The position numbers and the translations under genes are program-made. Of a stretch of 64,000 bases of DNA, positions 1 through 12,180 are shown piece by piece (position 1 is the stretch's first letter; each line of letters begins with the position of its first letter). The notes beneath the pieces were generated by a model that did no database searches, had not been told where the DNA came from, and saw only the letters and a list, made by a program, of their open reading frames with translations. Source of the DNA: Ambrosia x helenae (lineage: Eukaryota; Streptophyta; Magnoliopsida; Asterales; Asteraceae); contig CM061226.1 in the NCBI GenBank assembly GCA_030844895.1, forward strand, positions 114,376,574 to 114,440,573. Reading direction: 5' to 3'.

Positions 1-644
1 TCTTCACTTCACCTATCCACACCCCCTTCCACAGGGCCCCCACATCGTATAGTTTTATGCATGGCCATAGCCTCCTTCCCCACAACCGGTGACAAGTGAC
101 AAACGCATGCAATACAAAAGTATGTGAGATCTCATTCGCGAGTACGACGTACTCGTCTGTAAGGGTCATATATGTTGAATTGCAGCTGCTCAAGATATAT
201 TAATTAAAAAATATTAATAAATGTAATTTCTAAGAAAAAATATCCATGCAATTTAAATAATCATGATTATTGTGTCTGTTTTATTTGCAAGAGAAAAGGT
301 TACATTGGTTGGTAAAGTTACATTTTACAAACAAATACGTGAGATAAGAAAAGATTATTCTCTACTTTAGCATTCATGATTCAACTTCCAAAAATATATA
401 TCACTGTATTAACACGACATCTCTTCTACTTTAAGTTCAAAGAAATATTCCCCAAGATTTTCTTTACCAGCTTTTCATGTAATATCATTTTTTTTTATTT
501 TTTTTTTTGCATTTTGTGATATTTATATTTAATTTAATTAACGATTTATTTTTAAATTTCAATTATAAGTAACAACGATATCTTTCTAACCAAAAATTCA
601 AAATTCAACAAGTCTCTAGCCATCTATTCTATCTATATAATAAA
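1..644. other. intergenic, no gene seen
   Basis: AT-rich sequence with short homopolymers (T-runs near 485-510). I see no coding potential, RNA gene or recognisable element before the Helitron end at 645. Confidence 0.5.
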
Positions 645-1286
645 CTAGATTATACCCTAGGAACGTCCTGGGTTGAGAAATCTAATATGACATATTAATT
701 TTACATATAAAATAGAATGATGCAGTTTACAGTTACATGCAGGAAAGCTTCGGGTAGCACCTAACCTAAAACAATTAAAAAATGTATCTCTAATGTTAAC
801 GTCTAACCTTAAACAATGTATAACTCTAATATTAATATCTAACCTAAAACAATGTATAACTCCAATGCTAACGCATGTTGAAAATATAATTCATATTTAC
901 TGATTTGAACATAATTAGTGACTTAACTATACATGATTAATGATTTATCTGAACACTTTGCGTTTTTTTCATGTATGAACAAAACCCCACAAAAAATAGT
1001 CGTTTTTTTTCTCCGTTTTTTATATAGCACTATGATACTCGTTGGAAAGATAATAAAACGCTCGTTGATTTGGTGTAATTTTTTTCTTTAAACAATCTCG
1101 TATATAAAAGATATTGACGTTTAAAAATTATGGGAGGAAGCATGAGATAGAAAAATCCAATTTTTTTTTTAAATCTTTTTTCCTAAAATATCTCAATCAT
1201 ACATGGGATGACACATGACACACTCAAGGGGGGAAATGCCTCTTTGAGTGTCATGTCATTAAAATGGTTTTGGTTTATTATATAGA
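645..1286 (-). mobile_element. short non-autonomous Helitron, minus strand
   Basis: On the minus strand the element begins TCTATATAATAAACC at 1286 and ends with a GC-rich hairpin (around 655-675) followed by CTAG at 648-645. The flanking bases are A before the 5' end and T after the 3' end, as expected for Helitron insertion between A and T. No coding capacity is seen. The same terminal and internal sequence recurs at 4765-5210 and 59284-61326, so this is a family with at least three members in the window. The inside holds several copies of a short motif around 'taacctaaaacaatgtata'. Confidence 0.75.
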
Positions 1287-2660
1287 TAGTAACCTCGGGT
1301 CGAATAGAGCCCTTAAAGAGGGCCTCTAGGATCCAACTCCCTATATGAAGCTCCGAAAATCTATCTATAAAAAATCGTTTTCTTTTATTTATTTTTTTCA
1401 TTTTACACAACATAACTCTTCTTTTCTTCCTAACAAATCTTTCAATCTTTCTTCTTCATCTTGCATCATTTGTTGATTCTCCACAACCGATTCAAGGTAA
1501 TCATTCGTCCTACTCTTCTAATGTTGATTCTTATTATTATTGTGACTTATTTTTTATTCTTAACATTATTACGAAGAAATCAAACGGATTTAACATTCTT
1601 TCAACCTTAACAATCAATTCACGATGAGTATAAGGTATACAAATAAGAACGATTTCTGAAAATTCTTCTATATATTTTTTAAACGGATTTATTCAGTTAT
1701 TGAAACGGATTTATTGATTTGTATTCATTTGAATGTTTCGCTCATTTGATATTTTTTAAAAAGTATTCATTCATTTGTCTAAATCTGTCTGTATTTTAAT
1801 GATTCTATCGATTCTGTTACATACATATTCAATCGGAATCAACATTCAAATAAACGGATTTATTCATTTTGTGTGTTAACATTTACAAATATCGAATGAT
1901 TCAAGTAATCATCGATCCCTATTCTTCTAACATTGCTTAATATTATTGTGTTTTACTTATTTTTGTTAACAAACTCGATTCTTTACTATTAATCATCTTG
2001 ATGAAACCTATGTATACGATTTTTCAGTTGATATTCTAAACTTAGAAATAATATTCCATTTATCAATAAATTAATCTTATGAATAAATTACTCGTATCCT
2101 TTGTTTAATCAAATGGTTTGACTTAATCGGGTTATTTAATCTTTGACTATTTAATCAAATTTTGCAATGAAGATTTAATCGGTTTTCTTATAAAATGCGA
2201 TCTAGATGATTTAGAATGAACATGGATAATTAACATTTGATCGTTTCAAAAACTTTATCAATTCGATTTATTCATTTGTGATTATTCTTTAGAAATACCG
2301 ATTTTTAAATTTGGTATTGATAGATATACAGTGAATCAGATTTACCTTATAAACTGATTTAATCATTCTATGTTTTACTTATTTTAAAAAACAGGATCTC
2401 ATCCGAACACAACAACGTTATTATGTCTTATCATAAAGGTTCTTAATTCTTCAAGGTCTTGCATGGCCATTCGTCAACCGTGTTGGTATGATTGTTATTT
2501 TTTTGTGTAAAAATGCCTATTTCATTTTATAAAATGATTTTTTTTAATTTTTTTATACGTGTCTTTATAGATTGTGCCGAAGGCCATGAACAAATTTCTG
2601 TTATCTAAAAATATCATATGCAATGACGTTACAGTTGCCACATACGAATTATGATTAGTC
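1287..2660 (+). other. AT-rich region with exon-like scraps, possibly inside a larger Helitron
   Basis: This stretch separates a minus-strand Helitron end from a plus-strand one at 4765-5210. Around 1430-1500 a pyrimidine-rich leader ends in a good splice-donor context (caaggtaatc). Around 2395-2500 there is an acceptor, a short ATG-led stretch and another donor. At 2570-2650 an acceptor is followed by about 20 sense codons and a stop. These may be exons of a captured or decayed gene, but I recognise no protein, and no long ORF exists. Confidence 0.25.
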
Positions 2661-4765
2661 TTGATTGCAATTAATAAGATTTATTCATTTTTAATGTTAT
2701 TTATTAAGATGTTTAATATTATTTATTGACATTAATAATAAATGACCGAATTTAATATTATTTATTAAAATTTTTAATCTCATTTTATTATATACTTTTT
2801 TTGAATTTTTGTTTAATAAGATTTAATCATTTTTAATGTATTTTTAGTATGTTGGAATTAATGTTATTTATTACAATTTTTTAATCTCATTTATTTATAT
2901 TAATATTACTACGAAATAATGTTTAATCTATCTTTATGAAATTATGTTTACTATTATTTATATTACTATTTGTTCAAATTATTGTTGTTCTTGTCTGCAA
3001 TTAATAACATTTATTCATTTTTGATGATATTTATTATTAGTTTTAATGACATTAATAATAATGACCGAATTTAACGTTATATATTATGATTTTTAAGCTC
3101 ATTTATTTATTATTGACCGAATTAATTTACGAATATATTATTAATACTAATACTAATATTACGATTTTTAATTTTAATATCATTTATTTCTTATCGACCA
3201 AATTAAATTACGAATATATTACTAATACTAAAACTAATATTATGATTTTTAATTTTAATCCCATTTATATCTTATTGACCGAATTAAAATTTTCTATTAT
3301 TATTTTTACGAATATATTACTAAGTACTAATAATTACTAATACTAACTAATACTAATACTAGTATTACGATTTTAGTTTTACTATTCGTAAAAATAGTAT
3401 TGTTGGCCGAATATATTACTAATACTAATTGACATTAATAATAATTGACCAAATTGAATGTTATTTATTACGATTTTTTTAATCTCATTTATTTATATTA
3501 ATATTACTATAAAATTATGTTTAATCTATCTTTATGAATTATTATTGGTCTTGCCTATAATTAATATGATTTATTCATTTTTTAACGACATTAATATAAA
3601 TTGACCGAATTTAATATTATATATTACGATTTTTAAGCTCATTTATTTATTATTGACCGAATTAAATTATGAATATATTATTAATACTAAAACTAATATT
3701 ACGATTTTTAATTTTAATCCCATTTTTATCTTATTGACCAATTAATTTTTTCTATTACTATTATTACGAATATATTACTAATTACTAATACTAACTAATA
3801 CTAATGCTAATATTACGATTTTAGTTTGTTTCAATCAGAAGATATTTTCATTGGCGAATATTGTGTCTTTAAATGATGTTCAATCCAGCACAGGCTGTTT
3901 GTTACTAAGGTTTCACCACAAGAAGTCATTGATTTTCAAATTTAAATTAGGATTTTTTATGTTTGTAATGTAATTTGTTTGAATTATTGAGATTACGATT
4001 TTGAGGTTATTTATTAATACTTATAATCTCATTTATTTATATTACTATGTTTACGAAGGATGATTAGTCTTGATTGCAATTAATAAGATTTATTCATTTT
4101 TAATGTTATTTATAAGATGTTTAATATTATTTATTGACATTAATAATAATTAACAGAATTTAATGTTATTTTTAAAAAAAATTAATCTCATTTATTTATA
4201 TTACTTTTTTCGAATTTATGTTTAATAAGATTTAATCATTTTAATATATTTTTAGTATGTTTGAATTAATGTTATTTATTGACATTAATAATAATTGACC
4301 GATTTGAATGTTATTTATTACGTTTTGTAATCTCATTTATTTATATTAATATTACTACGAAATTATGTTTAATCTATCTTTATAAAATTATGTTTAATAT
4401 TATTTATAATACTATTCGTTCGAATTATTATTAATCTTGCTTGCAATTAATAGGATTTATTCATTTTTAATGATATTTATTATCACTTTTAATGACATTA
4501 ATAATAATTGACCGAATTTAATGTTATATATTACGATTTTAAGCTCATTTATTTATTATTGACCGAGTTGATCGAACTAATTTGCGAATATATTACTAAT
4601 ACTAATACTAATACTAATACTAATATTATGATTTTTAATTTAAATCTCATTTATTTCTTATTGGCCGAATTAAATTACAAATATATTACTAATACTAAAA
4701 CTAATATTACGTGTTTTAATTTTAATCTCATTTATATCTTATTGAACGAATTAAAATTTTCTATT
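2660..4765. repeat. AT-rich higher-order tandem repeat
   Basis: Two block types alternate. A roughly 180-bp block (TTATTCATTTTT...AATTGACCGAATTTAA...AAGCTCATTTATTTATTATTGACC) recurs near 2990, 3549 and 4434. A second block starting 'gattgcaattaataagat' recurs near 2662 and 4072, about 1.4 kb apart. All copies are in the same orientation and about 80-90% alike by eye. The Asn/Ile/Leu-rich ORFs at 3086-3340 and 4508-4801 come from this composition and are not genes. Confidence 0.6.
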
Positions 4766-5210
4766 ACGAGCTTTTTTAAAGAAAAAATTACACCAAATTA
4801 ACAAGTGTTTTATTATCTTTCCAATGAATACCATAGTGCTATATAAAAAACGGAGAAAAAAATGACTATTTTTTGTAGGGTTTTGTTCATACAGAAAAAA
4901 ACACAAAGTGTTTAGGTTATTCATTAATTATGTTCAAACCAGTAAATATGAATTATATTTACAATAGGTGTTAGCATTGGAGTTGTACATTGTTTTAGGT
5001 TAGGTTTTAATATTAGAGTTATACATTGTTTAAGGTTAGGCGTTAACATTGGAGATACATTGTTAATTGTTTCAGGTTAGGTGCTATCCGAAGCTTTCCT
5101 GCATGTAACTGTAAAGCACATCAGTCTATTTCGTATGTAAAAATGATATGTCATATTAGAGTTCTCAACCACAGGACGCTCCCAGGGTATAAATCTGTCA
5201 ATTAATGACA
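4765..5210 (+). mobile_element. Helitron 3' part
   Basis: From about 4788 the sequence is the reverse complement of the Helitron at 645-1286 and matches 60885-61320 in the same orientation. It includes the block around 'ctatataaaaaacggag' and the terminal hairpin region near 5165-5205. The final CTRR is degraded here (ctgt near 5213). Similarity stops upstream at about 4765, where the AT-rich repeat begins, so either the 5' half is missing or the AT-rich region is the interior of a longer family member. Confidence 0.6.
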
Positions 5211-5925
5211 TAATTTGGGCGGTTTAGTTATAAAAAAATTCAAATTCGTTTATGTGTAGTTTGTCAGAATTGCTCTTTAATCGTTAACCGTTTTCTTAAA
5301 ACACGTTGAATAATTACGATCGTGCCATCTTGTTTCTAAACCTAATCAATAGCTATAATTGCTTCTTACACTTTGTATTTTAAGAACGCTTCTTAAAACA
5401 CGTTGGATAAGTTTTGGGATAAATTGTAAATTTATAAAGGTGGACAAATCATAAAATGAGAGCAATGTTGGAAGATTAGTAAGGGGCTAAATGTAAATAA
5501 GTCAAAAGTAGCATCGTAGTAGCATCTCTCTGGTTTAGGCTTTGACTTTATTTTCACAAACCCCCTTTGGATTCCTCATTGTGCCGTAGACCCACTTTTC
5601 CTTTTTTAACTATACAAACCAAGAAGTCAAAACACATGGCATCACTCATGATAAAGGCATTTACTAGTTGTATTATACTTTTCCTCCAGTTGCAATAAAA
5701 ATACTAATAAGTTTTTCATTGCCGTTCAAAAAAAAAAGTTTTTCATTTTATGTATTTTCATTAGTCATTATAAGAGTTGTATTTTTATATATTTTACATC
5801 TATTATGTCACAGTTAAGACACTTTGATAATAGATTGAATGGGTTTAATAGTATGTAACAAACTTGTTTTCTTTTACTCAATACATATGACTACTATTGC
5901 TAGCCTCACATTAACAAAGCGGGAG
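5211..5925. other. intergenic, no gene seen
   Basis: AT-rich, with no ORF of note. A tail-like string (gccgttcaaaaaaaa) near 5723 resembles the 3' end of a tRNA-derived SINE, but I cannot define its body. Confidence 0.4.
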
Positions 5926-5998
5926 ATGTAAAGCTTGAACGCGTGACCTCTTTGTTGGAAAGCAAGAGGATTTACCACTCCACCAGCTTTGTTTCGAT
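5925..5998 (-). mobile_element. tRNA-like SINE head (pol III boxes), minus strand
   Basis: Reading the minus strand, an A-box-like sequence (tggtggagtgg) is followed about 35 nt later by a B-box-like sequence (gcgttcaagct). The spacing suits a tRNA-type internal pol III promoter. There is no matching acceptor stem, so this is a tRNA-derived SINE or tRNA relic rather than a working tRNA gene. The end points are approximate. Confidence 0.45.
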
Positions 5999-7184
5999 AG
6001 TGTTGGATGTGAATATTTTTTTTAGCACATAATTGTGAAAAATTAAATCAAGATAGCGGGCAACAAGCTGCGCCATCACCCTTTCTGAACGACAAACCCT
6101 AACCTACTAAAATTAGTCTCAAAATTAGTCTCTCTATTCCATTATTCTGTACTCCTTAATAGAGACTGAGTGTGACATGATAGATTTGCATGTTCATACA
6201 CACTTCACTTATATCTTTTTTAAATAATTAATATAAATTTTAAAATATACAGGATCGATTGCACCACTTTCTAATATATATTCATGTTTTGGCATTACTT
6301 TTATATAACTTAATTAAATTATATCTGCTAATTTGATAAAAGATAAAATCTAACTTAATTTTATATAGAGGGGTAAAGTTTAGGCATTGTTATTGGTATT
6401 GGGGAGTGAACATGGTATTGATTAGTGAGGAAACTGACAGACATACTTGCAGACAAATTAATTAAAATCTTAGGGTTTAGTGTTGGATTAGAAGAAGATT
6501 CCATTTGCATTTGACCTTTTTATCCATTGTATATTTGTACTCTCTCTTACAAGGTCAGGCATGTTCGTTTTTTTTTTTCATCAATACAATCAAATCAAAT
6601 TAAACAGCAAAAATATCAGTTAGAAACTTGTATATAAGATTTTAACTCACTATAGAACTTAACCTGATTCGTATTAAAACTATATTTTGTTAGTGAAGTG
6701 TGTTGCAGTGAATATTGTATTAGTGAGCACACAAATGTTTGATAATTGTTAACTGTGTAGATATGTTACACATGTTAAGTCAATGGTCATTCTTATTTAA
6801 CTTAACAAGCTCAAGCTTAGTTCGCTTCAACTTTTATATCCGAAACTTAAGTTCGGCTTTTGAGTTGGATTTTAAGTCCAAGCTTAACTCAGATTTTGTT
6901 TGTATATTATTTATTAATTATTTTTTTATATACATGTGTAGTTATCTTTATATATATACAAATGAATATTAAGTGTATGAATGAAGCATAAAAAAAACTA
7001 AGGGGCCGTTTGTTTTTTTGCTCAGAAGCACTTCTGACATTTTTTGTCTGTGCCACGCAAACGCGCACAAACGTTTGAGGTATGCGGATTGTTTGGTTTT
7101 TGGAAGATCTTTCACTCAAAAAGGTCTTCCTAACCTCTTCTTAGTGCAGACTTGTTCCAATGTCTTATAAGGTCTTCTCCTCAC

Positions 7185-7319
7185 CCACCACCACCACCAC
7201 CACCGTCCACCCCTACCACGGTCCACCACCATCACGACGGTCCACCACCACCGTCCACCACCACCACCCACCACCTCCACCGTCCATCACCACCGTCCAC
7301 CACCACCACGATTCACCAC
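7185..7319. repeat. CCACCA/CCGTCC minisatellite, short allele
   Basis: Degenerate tandem (CCACCA)n with interspersed CCGTCCA units inside the Tourist-like MITE, about 135 bp. Confidence 0.8.
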
Positions 7320-7327
7320 CAGACTGC

Positions 7328-7529
7328 CAGTGGCGAAGCTTGACCCGAAACTTCGGGGACCACCGGGGGGTCGGAAATCACTAGTTTCAGGGGGGTCAAA
7401 AACCAATTTCGGGGGGTCGAAATTGTATATACAAAAAAATTTCTATACGAATACTATATAATCGAAACTTCTGAGCGAAAATTCGGGGGGTCGGCCGCCC
7501 CTCCCCGCCCTTTAAAAGCTACGCCACTG
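7328..7529. mobile_element. hAT-type MITE with 8-bp target duplication
   Basis: Termini CAGTGGCGAAGC and GCTACGCCACTG are inverted repeats. The element is flanked by the exact 8-bp duplication CAGACTGC (7320-7327 and 7530-7537). The related element at 59346-60720 has the unoccupied sequence (ccagactgctgtaaaa near 60534), giving an empty-site comparison. The same family sits in HDR intron 2 (29722-29896). Confidence 0.85.
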
Positions 7530-7679
7530 CAGACTGCTGTAAAAATCAGTTTATTTAAATTTCAGTTTATTTCAGCAGCCTGCAGACTTTTGGTCCACCT
7601 CTTCTCCTGCAGATGTCTACAGTTGTGGTCTGGAGACTGCAGACCTTTTCCTGCAGAAAAAACAAACAGCACCTAAAAG

Positions 7680-9757
7680 TACAAACATCTTATTTTGACA
7701 CTCTCACACGTATACGAGTTGTATGCAAGTAAGAGAATTTCAGAGTATATTTGGTTGCGCAAGTATACGATAGCATACCTATATATGACCCACATACCTA
7801 TACTTGAGCAACCAAACACGCTCTGACATACAAGTTGTATACATGTATACGAGTCATATGCAGAATGTCAAAATAAGCTTTTTCATTGTATATATAGCAA
7901 CAACTTTATCGAATTGTCTCTTGATTTTAACACATTCCATCATCACGTTAATTAATAAGGTCATGTTCAGGTTTATATATTTAACATGTTCAATCAAACA
8001 TGTAAACCTTTCAGGTTATATGAGTAATGTACATGTTTATCAATTCAACCTGCGACATAATTGTCACTCCTATGTGATTCCAATATTTGAAACCTCTTTT
8101 TTTTTGTTGAGTTGAATCACAAAACTCTAGCATACATTAATTATTTATTAATTTACAAAATCCAAATATTATTTTTCTTGTTTATTGATTGGTAAAAGGT
8201 AAAATCGAATCTTGAGACATTGGAGAAACTAAAGGGAACACCAATCCACAGTCAAAATAAAATATTAGAATCTTTATAATAATAATGTTGGAAACACAAC
8301 CCTTTCCTCATATCTATTCTATTCTTCTTCTTCTTCATTTCCACTTTCTAAGCTGAAATGACACAGAAAATAAGGTTATTTCTTTTATTCCTGTTTGTTT
8401 TATATAATTAATTAATTAATTAATCTAAATAAACACACACTCACATAATAGCATAGGGAGATGTACATCTTTCTATATTATATGGATGTATCCACATGTG
8501 AAGTTTTTGAGTTCAACTATATTGAGATTAGAGAAGCATAATCCATATGGGCTGGTTCAAATATTTTATTAAAAGGCAGGCCCAGCTACGACCATTGTGT
8601 TTAGCCCAAATATCTACCTATGGTTAGACACTTAGAGAGTTCGAGGTGTACTTTTTTTTTTTTTTTTTCAATAGCAGTTCGGGTGGTAAACCGAATAGGT
8701 TTGGTCAAAACCAGGTTGAGTCCAAACTAGTTCCGATCATAGACCGGTTGTGGAGGAAAGTATTCGAATCTTATACAAATCGGTTGGGGTCATGTTGAAA
8801 CCGGTTTTTCAAACAGGGTTTTCAAATCGCTTTGGGTTCAAACCGGTTTTGGTTTGAGAGAAGGAAACTATATACAAACTAGGGATTGGGGTCCGGTTGG
8901 AATTGGTATGGTCAAACCAGTTTTAGGTGGGGTATCAGGTCGGGTTAGAAACCGGTAGTGCAAATGTTTATTACTTGGCAATAGTTTTGTTTAAAAAACA
9001 GTTTTACATAGATAAACTCTTATAAGCAAGTAAGTTTTTAAGGCAAACTATTTTTTTTATAAACTATATAATAACGGATAACTTTGTACTAGATTTAAAT
9101 CACGATAAGAATTATTTGTAAATATTATGCACACAACTTTATATACCTATAATGAGATAATCAACATTAAACTTCGGGTCTCAAGTTTGGAACCGTCAAA
9201 ACACCAAACCGTCGGACTTTCTTCAGTTTGGGTGGTTCGATTGGTTTTGACAGTTTATGAACACCCCCTAAGCACTATGCAATGTAACCGCATAGCCATT
9301 TTAAAAACTTATTAGTTTGAAACTATATAGGACGCTATTTTTTATTTTGGCGTGGATTTCCAACTGTGACCCCTTTACTAGTTAACCCGGTCCAAATGAA
9401 GGTTGTTTAAGAGTGCTCAACTAGACTGGTTGTGTAGGCAATTTAGAGTAAATATGAAACACAAATAGGCTTAACATACTAAACATGAGAAGTGAAGGGG
9501 TTTTTTTTTTTTTTTTAATTCTTTTTCCCATCTGCTTAAACATGTTTTGTAGATGAATAATATAAAAAATTAACGTAATTACGTCATTTGAGTGGTTAGA
9601 GTAGTTTACTAGTTTACACTAAAGTAATTACGTAATTACTCTACACTATTTTTTTTATAGATTTCAGTACTAAAATGCATGTTTAACAATATGAAAAAAA
9701 AATAAGAAAAATACTCTCCTTCACTTCTACATTAAGGTTATTTGTAAGATAAGAACT
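7680..9757. other. intergenic, repeat debris, no gene seen
   Basis: Contains repetitive 'accggttt/ggtttggtcaaaacc' sequence at about 8660-8960 and 9170-9260, resembling decayed hAT-like MITE interiors, plus T-runs near 8650 and 9500. Short ORFs (7804-8115, 9127-9315) lack recognisable domains and are probably chance. Confidence 0.4.
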
Positions 9758-11485
9758 AAACCTGTCAATTTCAACCCATCTAGTTGAGTTTGTGTTGTTT
9801 TAGGTTTAAAATTTGACCTTGTGGGTAAAAGTGGGTTTAGTATAATTTTCAAGGGGGTTAGGATGGGTAAGTTTAATTGTAGGAAATAAGTAAGTGGGTC
9901 AGAATGGGTATGCCAAAAAAAAAACAAATGGGTCAAGATGGATATTTTTCGATAACCATATACAAATCTAAATTAAAACCTACCCAGGTTGATGCCTCAT
10001 AGAAATCAATGCCAATAAAAACAAACAAATTATATATTTTGCATTTGTTGATCAACCCAGTTGTGTCGAAACCGTTCGGGTCGTTAACGGACGGCAATGT
10101 CGAAACAACACGGGTCGTTAACGAGACCGATCTCATCGAAACGGTTCGAGTCGTTAGCGGGTTTGATCGAGTGCAAACGGTCTGGGTTGTTGACCGGCCC
10201 GTTCGGGTCGAAATGGTCCGGTCGTTGACGGGCCCGGTCGGGTCGAAACGGTCTGTGTTGCTAACGGGATCGGTCAGGTCGAAACGGTCTGGGTCGCTAA
10301 TGGGCCCGGTCGGGTCGAAACAGTACGGGTCGCTACGGGACGGGTCAGGTTGAAACGGTCTGGATCGTTACCTGGCCCGGTCGGTTTGAAACGGTCCAGG
10401 TCGCTACCGGGCTCAACCGGGTCAAAACGGTCCGGGTCGCTACGGGATGGGTCAGGTTGAAACGGTCTGGGTCGTTACCGGGCCCGGTCGGGTCGAAACG
10501 GTCCGGGTCGCTAGCGGGCCCAGCCGGGTCGAAACAGTCCGAGTCGCTACGGGACGGGTCAGGTTGAAACGGTCCGGGTCACTACCGGGGCCGGCCGGGT
10601 CGAAACGGTCCGGTCACTACGGGACGGGTCAGGTTGAAACGGTCTGGGTCGTTACCGGGCCCGGTCAGGTTGAAACGGTCCAGGTCGCTACCGGGCCGAC
10701 CGGGTCAAAACGGTCCGGGTCGCTACGGGACGGTCAGGTTGAAACGGTCTGGGTCGTTACCGGGCCCGGTCGGGTCGAAACGGTCCGGGTCGCTACAGGA
10801 CGGGTCAGGTTGAAACGGTCTGGGTCGTTACCGGCCCGGTCGGGTCGCTACCGGGCCCGGCCAGAGTCGAAACTGTCCGGGTCGCTACGGGACGGGTCAG
10901 GTTGAAACGGTCTGGGGCGTTACCGCACCCGGTTGGGTCAAAACGGTCCGGGTCGCTACCGGGCCCGTCCGGGTCGAAACAGTCCGGGTCGTTACGGGAC
11001 GGGTGAGGTTGAAACAATCTGGGTTGTTATCGGGCCCGGTGGAGTCGGAACGGTTCCGGTCGCTAACAGGCCCAGCCGGGTCGAAACGGTCCTGGTCGCT
11101 AACGGGACCGGTCAGGTCGAAACAGTTCGGGTCGTAATGGTCCGGGTTGTTAACCAACTCGATAGGGTCGAATCGGTCCGGTTTAAAATGAAATATTTCA
11201 GATCCCTTAAAATTTTATTTTTAAGTTTATTTTTTTTAAAATTTGTTTTTTTTTTTCTTCTTCTTTTTTTTTACTTCTTAAATTTTTAACTTTTTATTGT
11301 TATTTTAATTTTTTTTTTAAATTTTAATCTATTTTGATGTGAATTTATCCCAATCCAAACCATCTAGACCCAAACCCATCTTGAGCTAACCCATCCTAGC
11401 ATATTTTTTTAATTTACCCATCTTGACCCAAACCCTACCTGACCCATCAACCAACCCAACCAACCTACCTATTTTACCACCCTTA
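9758..11485. mobile_element. TSD-flanked element carrying a GC-rich minisatellite
   Basis: A 9-bp direct repeat, ataagaact, lies at 9749-9757 and 11486-11494, framing 1.73 kb. Both flanks of the interior are rich in 'gggtcaa/gggtaa' and its complement 'ttgaccca/tacccat', as an inverted pair. The centre (about 10060-11180) is the minisatellite described separately. Terminal inverted repeats are weak (taaacctgtca / taagggtggta), so a hAT-like origin with an 8-9 bp duplication is inference. No transposase seen. Confidence 0.6.
10060..11180. repeat. 36/35-bp GC-rich minisatellite, about 31 units
   Basis: Units follow the pattern CGGGTCGAAACGGTCCGGGT + CGCTACCGGGCCCGGT (36 nt), with 35-nt variants ending in ACGGGACGGGT. 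Units beginning CGGGTCGAAACGGTCC often alternate with units beginning CAGGTTGAAACGGTCT, giving a roughly 71-bp higher-order period. Because most units are 36 nt, every frame stays open, which creates spurious ORFs on both strands (10009-10353, 10447-10905, 10933-11289 on +; 10805-11017, 10897-11157 on -). It is strikingly GC-rich against its AT-rich surroundings and full of CpG. Confidence 0.85.
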
Positions 11486-11494
11486 ATAAGAACT

Positions 11495-12180
11495 ATTTGT
11501 ACAAAAACGTTCCATATTTATTTAAAAATGGTAAACTACCTTTTATAACCTTTTTTTTTTGCTTTTACTTTAAAACACGTATTCTATCTTTAAGCATGAA
11601 ATGTGCTCGTATTAAAATTCAAAAAATGCAGTTTTCGATAATAAATATTAAACACTGAAGTGTTATAGAAAAATAGTGAGTAGGCATGGGCCCGTTGAAA
11701 ATTGTTAAGACCTTGTACAATCGATTTCCATAATCGGGAATAGAGGTGCATAAAAAAAAATCAGAATCAGACTCGTACACGGTAAAAAAAAAAAAAAAAA
11801 ACCCAGGTATTTAAGAACCAAAACAGCAACCGTTAGGGTATGCATAAGGTATACATTTATAAGGTATACATTTGGATCTTATTATCGGTAACCGGTTTGG
11901 TACCCAAACTGTGATACTAAAATACCCAATACCGGGTGTTTGTTGCCTGTAATTAATTTGTTGCCATTATTTTGATCAAGGTTTCGCAGTGGCTATCTGT
12001 TTTTGGGAACAAATTGTAAGTTGGAGTTGTGAGCAGTTAAAAAGTGTTTTTTTTAATCTCCGAGCAATTGTATGTAGTTCATTTAAATCATTTATTGAAA
12101 CTTATTATTTACCATGTGCTACTGAACAATCATCAATACGTGACATCCCGATGTTTCCGCCATCAGTTGGGGTGTTACAG
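11495..12180. other. intergenic, no gene seen
   Basis: AT-rich, with A-runs near 11750 and 11788 and text like 'ggtataca...accggtttggtaccc' typical of decayed MITEs. The ORF beginning at 11989 shows no recognisable domain until the copia sequence begins near 12180. Confidence 0.4.

Larger units (their letters stand above)
7002..7673. mobile_element. Tourist-like (PIF/Harbinger) MITE with CCACCA core
   Basis: The ends form an inverted repeat (GGGGCCGTTTGTTTTTTTG / ctgcagaaaaaacaaacagcacc) flanked by TAA at 6999-7001 and 7674-7676, the 3-bp target duplication typical of PIF/Harbinger elements. The middle (about 7180-7320) is a short CCACCA/CCGTCC tandem repeat; a 1.37-kb relative at 59346-60720 carries a much longer version. 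A 202-bp hAT MITE (7328-7529) sits inside. No transposase is encoded; the short Pro/His/Thr ORFs here come from the repeat. Confidence 0.75.

Noticed and set aside
3086..4801. Asn/Ile/Leu-rich ORFs
   Set aside because: Low-complexity AT-rich tandem repeat without conserved protein features.
10009..11289. Several overlapping ORFs on both strands
   Set aside because: All derive from the 36-nt minisatellite, whose length divisible by three keeps frames open.
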